Assembly: GCA_037447655.1 (NCBI GenBank) | Contig: JBBHKE010001687.1 | Span: forward strand, 71,901-135,900 | DNA: 64,000 bases | DNA from: Zygnema cylindricum | Taxonomy: Eukaryota; Streptophyta; Zygnematophyceae; Zygnematales; Zygnemataceae | Direction: 5' to 3' | Shown: one piece after another, positions 53,601 to 61,461 of the stretch | Layout: the number at the start of each line of letters is the position of its first letter | Numbering within the stretch: the first letter of the stretch is position 1 | Program-made: the position numbers and the translations under genes | Notes under the pieces: model-generated | What the model was told of the DNA's origin: nothing | The model's database searches: none | Seen by the model: the letters and a program-made list of their open reading frames with translations, nothing else

Positions 53601-56600
53601 TAGAGTGCCAAATTAGAGTACTTAAATAAATTAGAGTAAACTCCATTGTTGAAACAGCTCTATCACACAAATTAGCGTTCATTACTCTAATTTTTTTTTT
53701 AGTTTTTGTACTCTTATTTTTTCATTACTCTAATTACGATTCGCGGTGTAGTGTACGAGATTTCTTGGGAGGAGAGAGAGAAATAAGGCTCCCTGGGAAT
53801 GCGGAGAGGTATAGGTCCATCCTTGGATGGAAGATGACAGCAGGAAAAGACACAGATCCTTCCTTGAGAAGAAAGGAAGGCTTCATTGAGAGAGTGGAGA
53901 GACATTGGTGATCCCTTAAAAAGGAATGGGAGGGGGAAGTTCCTTGAGAAGAGGAAAGGACAAACCTGGTGGGAGAGTTAATGGAGATGTGGATGGCTCT
54001 GGGTTCAGCAAAAGAGGCGGTAGCACATTCCCAGGGGACTCCACAGAGGGAGGAGAATGAGGAGAGGGAAAAGAGGGAGGAGAGTGAGGAGAGGGAGGAG
54101 AAAGGGGTGGTTCTGCTGGCTGTGAGGCTGTAGGAACATCTGCTGGAGGTACTACACGAGGAAATGGGACCCCAGGAGAAGCAACGGGTCCTATAGGCGT
54201 TGGAGAGGGAGAAACCGACGGTGTATGCAGCAAACTGGGTCCACTGACACCTGGCGATAATAAAAGGGGTGGTGATGGTGGGATCGGTGTGATATATGTG
54301 GGAAACGGTGTGAAAGTAGGAAGATGCACGGTGGGACCAAGGGTTAGAGGGATAGGGGGAAATGGAGGAGGGAAAGTAGAGGGAGAATGGACTGGAGATG
54401 CAGGGACTGGGGGCGGAAACGGAGAGGGTGGTGAATTTGGAGGCGACAAAGAAGCATCTGGAGGAAACATAGGTGAAGGAGAGACAGGTGAAGGAGGCGA
54501 TGAACTGGGTGGGAAACCCACAGGAATAGTCAGTGGGGGTGAGGGTGGTGCGGATGCTTCTGAAGGAATAGCTGGAGAGTGAGGAGAAGTTTGTGAAATA
54601 GGGAATGGAGGCGATGTGTCTGGTGGCCCAGAGGGGAGGTAATCAATTGGTGCATTCAAAGACACATTTGATGAATTTGAAGGAGATGGAACTGGTATTA
54701 ATGAATGAAGAGGGGAGGGAGTCATTGGTGATGTAGAAGGCAGAGAATGTGACTCAGGTACAGAAGGACTGAATGAGACAGGATCCAGAGCTGATCCAGG
54801 GATTCCCTGTTGAGGAGAGGAAGGAAAGATGGAAACAGAGGAAAATAGCAAAGGAGCAGTGAGAGAGGCTGGCAATGTGTGTGGACTTGTTGGAGAAGAG
54901 GCAACAGGAGAAGGGAATGGTGATGAGGGAGAGACAGGTACTAGAGTACCTAGAGAAGGAGTAGAAACCCCAGGAGGAAGCTGGGAGGAGAGGGCGAGTG
55001 AGAGCCGACGAGGCAGGTTCATTTGCAGATGCCGAAAGTCGGACAGTGGAAGGTGAGCAGAGGACCTGTCTTTTCCTGGTTCTGACTGCGAAGATCCTAT
55101 TCCAAATACGGAATCACTTTTTGAAGGAATGTCTGAGGATTTGAAATACTCTCGTCCAGAAGCCAGATCAGGAACAGAAAAAATGACATTTTCCTCGTTC
55201 AGCGATGCTGAGACAGTGTTGCTCGACTGCCACAAAAATAGTCCATGCCACAAGTTATCGTCAGCCATATGCCATCAGCCAAAATTGAACAGTCACACCT
55301 TTCCCTATGTTTCCCGGATTGTTCTCCTTGAATCCCATCAAAAGGCTGACCTCTAAATTTTAAACTAGGCAACATCCAGGAATACAAATTCAAAAAGGAG
55401 TTCAAACAGGCCAACAGCAAGAAGAAAGAATTTCACATATTGCAGGTCCATCATTCTGTGTTGATGCTGCCTACACAGAAACTACAAACTTGGAAGAGTG
55501 TTGCATGTAAGGTCACTAAAATTTTACTTACAGTTCTCTTCCTCCGAAGTAAGCTCCCATCTGCCATCCTAATCCCTGATAAAGCAAGGATGAGCACCAA
55601 TCTGCATGCAAAAACAAAACATTTCAATTGTAAAATAGGTATAGCCAGTCATTTGAAGTTACAATATACAGGTCATCTTACAAAACTGTTTCATCTGACG
55701 CGCATCCGGCTCATTAAATGAGCACAGTTATCGGCATCAACTACTGCACTCTGTCTCACAGCCTGCCGATACTTTACAGAATCCTCCATTTCATCCCAGT
55801 TCGCATAGGTGAGAACTACTCTTCACATCAGAAACAGCCTTCAAAAACTTCTCCATTCCCTGAGGCATGACTATCCCTGGAAATCCCCAGCCTCACGGCC
55901 AACTCTGTCTTCTGCTTCACAAATTAACTTACATTTGCAACATCTCACATAACTCAACCATGCTCTGCCATAAACGGGCACCCCAAACCTGTGATTTAGA
56001 ATGAGTACTTGACATCACAAACAACTCATTTTTCTGCACCTCTGTCTGTGCTTTTAAAATGCGGCCATTATGTTGCCTACTTCCAAGTAATCAGCTCTGT
56101 GTGCAGAGCTACTCATGAACCTGAGAGTTCTATGCTAAACTTGTGTAGCAATAAACCTCATTACGCATATAAGGTGACGGTCCAACAGGAACTAAATAGT
56201 CAAAATGAGCAGCTCGAAATCAGAAGTTCTGAAACTAAACCGTGTTTCGTTACTGAAGCTGATGTTTCTTTCGCCGGTTTTTCCACCATGCACACTTGTC
56301 TGTTGATTAATCCAACCATTCTGATGGGAAAATAAGGTTCTTTGATTGGCGGTTTCCAAACGAAAATCGGACATATGTGCTTGGGGAAAAAATGATTTTG
56401 TGGCGAATTCAACCCTAATAACGATACACGGTGTAATCTAACACCAATAGGGTGAAGCACTATGTCCAGTAAAGGTTATTGTTCAGCCGCTTGTACTTAT
56501 CACAACTTCTAACACAATGTGGATGAAATAATGTGAAGGTAGTTAGCATTGCCCTGAATCGGCAGCAATACTGTCAAGAGGACCCCAATGAACAGCAATA

Positions 56601-56728
56601 TACGGCACAAGCAGAAATGAAAGCTTACGTCTTGAGCGAGAAATGAAACACTCTCGCACGTAATTCTCCTGCCACGTTCTGACAGCCATGGATGCCCTCT
56701 TCTTGAACTCTGTAACAGCGGCAGCCAT
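43517..56728 (-). CDS. Proline-rich receptor-like kinase, ALE2 family (17-exon model, about 1854 aa)
   Basis: Model, high to low: 56728-56629, 55560-55532, 55226-53966, 51826-51662, 51537-51415, 50908-50387, 50210-49920, 49796-49335, 49069-48920, 48469-47663, 47304-47129, 46626-46452, 46111-45791, 45592-45304, 45093-44734, 44149-43849, 43549-43517. The phases agree throughout and the total, 5565 nt, is divisible by 3. Nearly all junctions are GT-AG with strong donors. Product: about 1250 residues of Pro/Ser-rich extracellular modules, a cysteine-containing ALE2-type ectodomain ending LNSSLFGNYSVLYV, one membrane span, and a Ser/Thr kinase with all key motifs. In Arabidopsis ALE2 acts in epidermal cell identity and cuticle formation; the role here is inferred only. 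Family proteins are usually about 700-800 aa, so the ectodomain is greatly enlarged. The first two exons are uncertain and no classic signal peptide is in the model. Confidence 0.75.
43550..43848 (-). repeat. (TC)n-type intron of the kinase gene
   Basis: On the plus strand it is GAGAGACAGAGTGGGAGACA-type sequence for almost its full 300 bp. It acts as an oversized polypyrimidine tract on the sense strand. Confidence 0.8.
43849..44149 (-). CDS. Kinase gene exon: C-lobe
   Basis: Encodes YLAPECSLSQ, DVYSFGVVLLELLSGRAPV and HRPFMGEVVQ: the APE motif, the conserved Asp of helix F and the helix I arginine. Acceptor CCACCCCAG; donor CAG|GTCAGT. Confidence 0.9.
44552..44635. repeat. (GA)n microsatellite, about 42 units, in a kinase gene intron
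   Basis: Perfect GA run on the plus strand within intron 44150-44733. Confidence 0.97.
44734..45093 (-). CDS. Kinase gene exon: hinge, catalytic loop, activation segment start
   Basis: Encodes NLVKLLGICPD, the catalytic loop HRDIKASN and the metal-binding DFG, and ends GTFG. Arg before Asp marks an RD kinase, normally controlled by activation-loop phosphorylation. The donor GG|GTGAGT joins to TACCTTGCG to restore GTFGYLAPE. Confidence 0.92.
45304..45592 (-). CDS. Kinase gene exon: juxtamembrane and N-lobe
   Basis: Starts PLVRQSLSLS in the juxtamembrane region, then FSQLKRATKNF, the glycine-rich loop GEGGFSKVYKG and the ATP-binding lysine in VAVKLLKQ, ending SCLHH. The Ser/Thr-rich FS.L..AT.NF motif is general to plant receptor-like kinases. 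Confidence 0.92.
45791..46111 (-). CDS. Kinase gene exon: membrane span
   Basis: Encodes a short Pro/Gly/Asn linker with N-glycosylation-like NGT sites, then the hydrophobic segment MMGVIVAVVVIVPTVGVALC, then a basic stop-transfer (FWKRRE). Acceptor TTTCACAG; donor CAAG|GTAAGT. Confidence 0.9.
46452..46626 (-). CDS. Kinase gene exon: second half of the ALE2-type ectodomain
   Basis: Encodes ALEVTLWFVPL and then LNSSLFGNYSVLYVLGPG, the conserved strand just outside the membrane in ALE2 proteins. An antisense-looking frame at 46165-46395 is not related. Confidence 0.85.
47129..47304 (-). CDS. Kinase gene exon: first half of the ALE2-type ectodomain
   Basis: Encodes CNGCIPTEYL, GDCLCAVPMEAEMLF and MAKGLNLTQSQVV. 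Cysteines and the terminal SQV pattern match the family. Acceptor TTTTTTTAG; donor GTC|GTGAGT. Confidence 0.88.
47663..48469 (-). CDS. Kinase gene exon: large Pro-rich module (269 codons)
   Basis: Phase 1-1. Starts GSSPLAPNSS and ends PPPPDIR, with P/S-rich content such as PPSSVPF and SPPPSSPT. The longest of the modules that follow the duplicated series. Flanking donors and acceptors are GT-AG. Confidence 0.85.
48920..49069 (-). CDS. Kinase gene exon: Pro-rich module (50 codons)
   Basis: Phase 1-1. TDGTSPTPSSSP at the start, ASGPSQASPQP at the end. Acceptor CATGACAG, donor CCTA|GTAAGT. Confidence 0.85.
49335..49796 (-). CDS. Kinase gene exon: Pro-rich module (154 codons)
   Basis: Phase 1-1. 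Starts DGSPLNPSFSPGVPP and ends SAPSQPPKE. The interior has 30-45 bp direct repeats encoding SPTPSTTPPPLPS-type blocks, so the module has grown by local slippage. Confidence 0.88.
49920..50210 (-). CDS. Kinase gene exon: Pro-rich module (97 codons)
   Basis: Phase 1-1. Starts DGRPPNSSSPP-like and ends SGPSQPPKEQ. Acceptor GATGGCAG, donor CAGA|GTAAGA. Confidence 0.88.
50387..50908 (-). CDS. Kinase gene exon: Pro-rich module (174 codons)
   Basis: Phase 1-1. Starts DGSPPNPNLSPGVPP and ends SAPSQPPKDP, almost the same ends as 49335-49796, so the two are duplicates of one ancestor. Acceptor GGCTGGCAG, donor CCCA|GTAAGT. Confidence 0.88.
51415..51537 (-). CDS. Kinase gene exon: short Pro-rich module (41 codons)
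   Basis: Phase 1-1. DQSSPDPIPSPENPP at the start, QPPKVP at the end. Acceptor GGTGGCAG, donor CCCG|GTAAGT. Confidence 0.85.
51662..51826 (-). CDS. Kinase gene exon: Pro-rich module (55 codons)
   Basis: Phase 1-1. Starts GEIIPSPSLLSD and ends LQPPEKQ, a diverged member of the series. Acceptor TTTACAG, donor CAAA|GTAAGT. Confidence 0.85.
52461..52655. mobile_element. MITE family C, copy 3 (195 bp), in a kinase gene intron
   Basis: Starts CACCGTGTATCGTTATTAGCG and ends CGCTAATATTGATACACAGTG. Right flank TA, left flank TG (likely mutated). More diverged than copies 1 and 2. Confidence 0.7.
53247..53748. mobile_element. MITE family B (502 bp), TA-flanked, in a kinase gene intron
   Basis: Ends CACCGCGAATCGTAATTAG and CTAATTACGATTCGCGGTG are perfect inverted repeats over at least 25 bp, flanked by TA. 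Its two halves match the two ends of the 10.5-kb element at 19003-29556. No coding capacity. Confidence 0.88.
53966..55226 (-). CDS. Kinase gene exon: very large N-terminal Pro-rich exon
   Basis: Open for over 420 codons. It begins SSNTVSASLNEENVIFSVPD after the acceptor TTTTTGTGGCAG, or from ATG 55268 if that is the true start. It passes a non-repetitive 90-residue part (GREYFKSSDIPSKSDSVFG, LSDFRHLQMNLPRRLS) and then a Pro/Ser-rich region to the donor CCAG|GTTTGT (phase 1). This donor matches the phase of the next module. The non-repetitive start is not a known domain to me. Confidence 0.8.
55532..55560 (-). CDS. Candidate 29-nt exon of the kinase gene
   Basis: Acceptor GGATGGCAG, the same context as the duplicated modules, then codons GSLLRRKRT and donor ACT|GTAAGT. 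Phase 1-0 links exon 1 to the large Pro-rich exon. It may be a shortened module start (DGS...). Tentative. Confidence 0.4.
56238..56433. mobile_element. MITE family C, copy 4 (196 bp)
   Basis: Starts AACCGTGTTTCGTTACTGA and ends CTAATAACGATACACGGTG, flanked by TA. Lies in the presumed first intron of the kinase gene. Confidence 0.7.
56629..56728 (-). CDS. Candidate first exon of the kinase gene
   Basis: Encodes MAAAVTEFKKRASMAVRTWQ and then ENYVRECFISRSR, with donor C|GTAAGC (phase 1). The upstream minus strand is GA-rich, like a plant 5' leader. It does not look like a signal peptide. A nearby alternative frame (56745-56509) reads LLFIGVLLTVLLPIQGNA, which does. The true N-terminus may therefore use a different start or splice, or this exon may belong to another transcript. 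Confidence 0.4.
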
Positions 56729-56839
56729 TGCAGCGAGGGGAGCATGTCAAACAGTCCCCTATTCCCCCTCGCATAGCAACTTATGCACCAGAACGATCAC
56801 TTTTTGCTTCATATATTCCCAGGTGCTCTCTTTCTCCCC

Positions 56840-56965
56840 TTTCCTTCTTATCTGTCTCTCTCTCTCTCTCGCTTTTCCTACCTCCCTCTTTCGCTCTCTC
56901 TCTCCCTCTCACTCCCTCTTTCTCCCTCTCTCTCTCTCTCTCCCTCTCCCTGTGTGTCTCTCGTC
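56840..56965. repeat. CT-rich microsatellite upstream of the kinase gene
   Basis: (CT)n and CCCTCTCTCT runs on the plus strand, purine-rich in the sense of the kinase gene, in its likely 5' leader or promoter. Confidence 0.8.
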
Positions 56966-57234
56966 TCTTCCTTCCTCACACAAACCCTAACTGCTCTTTG
57001 ATTCTTCTGTTTGTCAGATATCTTTTGGATGGAAAAAGCCAGGCAGCAAAACGACAAAACGACAAAACGCTTTGCAAACCGAGGTCCAACCTCCAAAGCG
57101 AGAACGGCGTAAAGGACTGGCGGCACCGTACATGTCCCAAAATCTATGATTGAAGTACAGTGGGCTGCTAGTACGACCGAGCCTGGAAGACGTACGATCG
57201 TACAAGAGTGTCCGCAACTCACACCCATACAATA
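56966..57234. other. Presumed promoter region of the kinase gene
   Basis: No clear TATA box. The overlapping frames at 57014-57280 and 56878-57228 have no recognisable content. Confidence 0.35.
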
Positions 57235-57316
57235 TGCCTACTCTACGCGAGTTTAGTGCCAAGTTTTGTGCGCCTACCAAAGGCCTACCATAAAAACGCC
57301 TACTTTTGAACTATGC
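57235..57316. mobile_element. Family A fragment (one end only)
   Basis: Contains CGAGTTTAGTGCCAAGTTTTG and the terminus CCTACTTTTGAACTATG. The other end is missing or rearranged. Same end type as 59379 and 61462. Confidence 0.65.
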
Positions 57317-57352
57317 TACGAACGCTCCATTTGTTCACTGTTGTAGCCTGTA

Positions 57353-57901
57353 CACCGCCAATCGCTATTAGAGTAAATAACGCTAATTCGGTGCCCTTTT
57401 TTCAAAAAAAATAACCTGAAATGCAATCCATAATTCTATTTTTTCCATTATACTAATTAGGGTTTTTTCAATTAGCGTTAATAATAGAAGTACAGTGCGA
57501 TGGAAATAGTGTGGCGTACGGACAGGGTATCTCCGTACGAAAATGGTACTTCTTTAATTACAAAGGCATAAAAAGACACTTAACATTATTGCGCACACAT
57601 GTGAATGTGCACTGGAAGAAAGAGACGCAAACTTGTCGACAAAAATCACGTTCTCATATGTTCGTCCGTCGACCGTGTGAACAACGCGACGGCGTATGAA
57701 TTATCAGATTTTGTACGGGTACACATATTAATGTAGACATCGAAAGGGCGGGTATTAATTATTCAGGACAACCCAAATTACAGTTAGGGATTACTTAGTA
57801 TATATATTTTTTTTCAAAAAAAAAAAAATCCCGATTAGTGTTTATAACACTGTTTTTTTTTTACGCTATTTATTCCTTTACTCTAATATCGATTGACGGT
57901 G
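57353..57901. mobile_element. MITE family D, copy 2 (549 bp), TA-flanked
   Basis: CACCGCCAATCGCTATTAGAG to CTCTAATATCGATTGACGGTG between TA dinucleotides. The subterminal motif AACGCTAATTCGGTGCC follows the left end. Confidence 0.75.
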
Positions 57902-57927
57902 TACCTATACAGCTCGTGTGTAAAAAC

Positions 57928-59379
57928 CATAGTTCAAAAGTAGGTGAACGCATGCCCATACAATATGCCTATTGTACGCAAAACATACAATATGACCTTA
58001 AGACCCATATTGTATTGGCCGCAAAATGAAAAAAAATAGACAAGGGTTGAGTTGCACATCGATCGATAGAGAATTAAACGTCATGTCTATATTTTGAAAA
58101 ACATTTAAACAAAAAATCATTTTTTTGTGAATTTTGAGGTACTTTTTATTTAAACCGTCAAGTTTGGATGATCTGACGGTCGCTGATCAAATTAGCGATC
58201 TAAGAAGATCACATGAAAAGCCCATAACACAACTTACGATATGACAATCTGTCATATTAGCGTCTGCAATATTGAAGGCCACACTAAATAAAGCCTCAAG
58301 TTGACCAACCATGCAGTATGGGACGATAAAAAAAAAAAATCACACTGCCAAAAATACCGCGGTTTTTTTTTGTTTTTCCCAGTTTTTTTTCCAGCACAAT
58401 GTCATCCTAAGGGTGCGTCTCCGTGTACTTTAAACTTATATAATTTACTTTGTTTTTTAGCGCAGATCCGACGGACCCGGATTTCGGGTGTCCTTATGTG
58501 TACCAAACGAAGTTGTCACTTAAGGGCGTGACGATTGTATACGTCAACAATGCCCATGACGGCTGTCAACAGTGTACAATTTGTCACGGCGCACGTTATT
58601 TTTTGTAACTCTTCGTGACGTCGCATGACTTTTCGTGACACTGTAGACGTACCGCCATCCAGCCTGGGTTGTTTCACGGTTGAAGACGACGCACTTTGCC
58701 TTTGCGTCTCTTGTCCGCTCGACGTGAAATGGCATCGGATCTTGGGACCCCTGGCGAAATAAAACCCGTACCAGGCGCAAACGGACAAAACCAAACAAAT
58801 TGTGTACTTTGCTTTGTCATACTTGAACGCAAACGGACAAAACATAGCGGATCGTGCATTTTTGGTCGTCGCTTTAATTCTTTTGAAATTTATTGAAAAA
58901 AATTACACGTGCGAATAAGTGTTTCTGTTTTTTTTTTGAAAATTCTTTGTTTTAAAACACATCTTCCATGTGTTTTAAAGAAAAATTTGAAGATGACTTT
59001 TTTTGGCGTGGCCGTGGGTCTAAGAACACAAAACGACAACATGTAGTACATCTTAAATTCGATGATGACGCAAAATGTACTTCTCATTTTCTCTATTTTT
59101 TTGTACGGTCGACACTTACGCGGTACGGCTCTAAGTTTTACAAGAAAACGACATAAAAAAACCCTTACTTAGGCACATGGAGACGCACCCTTTGGGTCAG
59201 TTCGCTAAAAAAATTTGTTCGATGGCGTGCGCTGTACTGTGATCATACGTCAGATTCGTACGTTCGAACAGGGGTGTGCACAACGCACACACATACAGTG
59301 CCTACTCTGCGCGAATTTTGTGCCAAGTTTTGTGCGCCTACCAAAGGCCTACCATAAAAACGCCTACTTTTGAACTATG
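57928..59379. mobile_element. Family A element, copy 4 (1452 bp), with nested family E
   Basis: Ends CATAGTTCAAAAGTAGGTG and GCCTACTTTTGAACTATG. Flanks GTAAAAAC (57920-57927) and GTAAAAGC (59380-59387) differ at one base, an 8-bp duplication. Family E (58408-59193) is inserted inside: the interrupted sequence GTCATCCTA...GTCAGTTCGC is continuous in the copy near 61630-61660. Order of events: A first, then E. Confidence 0.8.
58408..59193. mobile_element. Element family E, copy 2 (about 786 bp), nested in family A
   Basis: Termini TAAGGGTGCGTCTCCGTGTA and GGCACATGGAGACGCACCCTT are inverted repeats. The interior matches 10910-11520 on the other strand. A 109-codon minus-strand frame (58845-58516) is similar in translation to a frame in copy 1 (GGTSTVSRKVMRR), which may reflect recent common origin rather than coding. 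Confidence 0.7.
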
Positions 59380-59387
59380 GTAAAAGC

Positions 59388-59625
59388 AAACGGATTGGGG
59401 ATAAAACTCAATTGAGAGTTCATCACCACCGGAAGTCTGTTGCTTCGAAGTGCGAACCGAGCAATTACCGTCTAATCTGGTCGTCTGTCGGAAAAAGAGT
59501 TCTACGGCCGGTTAAATTATGGATTTGGGCGAATCTAAGATTTGAAAGGGTATGAGGCCAGGAGAGAAGGATCTCAGTGTCTCCTTCTAAGAACATGCTC
59601 ACTTTCGAGTCTCTACGGTACAGTA
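59388..59625. other. Unassigned spacer between elements
   Basis: No gene or repeat recognised. It is unusually balanced in base composition compared with the surrounding transposons. Confidence 0.35.
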
Positions 59626-60162
59626 CACCGTGAATCGGTATTGGCGTAATGGACGCTATTTAAGGTACCTTTTTTTTCCCCAAATTCTTAAACAGCACAA
59701 ATTATTCTGTTTTTTCTTTTACGCCATTTAGGGTTCTTTTCCAATTTTTATCATCTAAATAGAGTGTTGTACGGTTGGTGTCAGACCGTACAAAATTGTA
59801 CCTTTTTAAGTGAGAAAGTATACTTAATGGGTTTAGTAACCACGGACGCATGAGAATATGCGCTCTAAAAAGGGGATGCAATCGGGTTGTCAATAATCAC
59901 GTTCTCACATATTCGTCCGGCAACCGCGTTTCGACGGTGTGAACGTACGATTTGTGTACAATTTGTCAGATTTTGAACAGAACCTATATCAGTGTAGACA
60001 AGTTTGGGGCGGGTGTTTTTTTTTTTTTAAATCCAAATTAGTATAAGTAAATATCCAGTATGTATGTTTTTTTTGGAAAAATCCAAATTCTCAATTAGCA
60101 TAAATAACGGTAATTGTTCCTACACGCTAAAGAAACCTTTACGCGAATAACGATTCACGGTG
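59626..60162. mobile_element. MITE family D, copy 3 (537 bp), TA-flanked
   Basis: CACCGTGAATCGGTATTGGCG to CGCGAATAACGATTCACGGTG between TA dinucleotides. The interior shares GTACAAAATTGTACCTTTTTAAGT-like blocks with the fragment at 62935-63215. Confidence 0.75.
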
Positions 60163-61461
60163 TAGCGTATATTCGGGCTAGGGAGTATTTAACTATTTAT
60201 GGGGCAGAGGTTCTGCCGAGCGTTGATTCGCTACCAGGTGTCGACTTCTGGATGATGTGTACATATTTCCAGGCGGCTGTTGCTGTATCGCTACAATCTG
60301 GGCTGTCTCCAGTTGCCAAAGAGCAAATTTTGGAAACACGCGCAGCATTTTGTTTCGTTTCGATGACGGTTATTTTCCCTGGGACCAAAATATTGCTGTT
60401 TTAATTTCCATTCACGCCGTAATTGGTTGGTCCTGCTAACGGCAATCTTTGGCTTCATCTGTTGGATAATTTCTGCAGTTCCGGAATCCGGGAAAGCGGA
60501 TCAGAAATTTATGATTATGCCACGGAAGTGATTGACCCAGTCAATCGTGTCACGGCCTGTCACAAAGACACGAGCGCGAATCAGAGGTCGTGTCAAACGT
60601 TCCAAGTTGAGAGTTAGTCGGCCACCGACCTCCATTCTTGTCGGGAAAGTATACGTTTTATTAGGCCGTAAATATTGTCGCCTTCCCCAGATGAGCCCAG
60701 CCCATGCAGATACACCGGGAACCAAATGATTGCTGGCCCAATGGATAAACACTTGAAACGTCAAAACTCTGTATAAACCCATGTCAAAATTTCCAAACAA
60801 GTACAGTACCTAGTCAGTACAAAACTGGTGCGGCCATTTGCCCAACCTCTGTAATCGCTCTAATTTGTCCATCGAGGCGTATTTGTACCGGTACAGGTAA
60901 GTACTGAATCTTGAAACTTTTTGGCCTTCGGAGGCGTCCCGAAGGGGTCCACGTCGTCCCGGCCTCCCGTATTCTCCTCGCGACCGTATGTTTAGGGTTT
61001 ATTTTATCTGTTTTTGTATTTTTAATATTAAAAAAACAAATAATAAATGAACCTAAACATATGAGCCCTATTCACATACCCGATCCTAAGAGGTGCCGAA
61101 GGTGTCGAGGGGGTCCCGTAGGGGTCCCGCAGGTCCCGCAAATGTATGGAGGCTTGTTCGAAACCCATACAAGAAATCCGTACAGTATTTTTGAAAGTTG
61201 CGGGCATTCGAATGCCGACGTCTTTATAAAGAATATAGTACTTTTGTCCGTAGAACACCGCTCTATTTACGAAACGGGTTTTCGTTTTTAATAACTTTTG
61301 GTCGGAACACTTGTCAGTAGCGGTCCACGTCAGATGTACATTTTGGAATCGGGCGAATTGACGCTTCGGCGAACCGGGCATGTATATTGGGTTTGCGACT
61401 TTGCGCCGGAAGTGTTCAGTTCAGTTCGCGTCAAGTATTTATGTTTTGGATAGTCTTGTTG
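60163..61461. other. Unassigned; possible captured sequence and an imperfect palindrome
   Basis: 60170-60800 has mixed, gene-like base composition, with open frames on both strands (60114-60404 plus, 60501-60800 minus). The minus frame contains RMEVGGRLTLNLERLTRPL. I cannot assign either to a family. 60988-61066 is an imperfect palindrome centred on AATATT with arms TATGTTTAGG / CCTAAACATA. 60925-61140 has GGTCCC/GGGACC-rich short repeats. Confidence 0.35.

Noticed and set aside
60114-60404. Resemblance of a short plus-strand stretch to a membrane segment of ligand-gated channels
   Set aside because: Too short and vague (a dozen residues) to support; no other segment of that family nearby.
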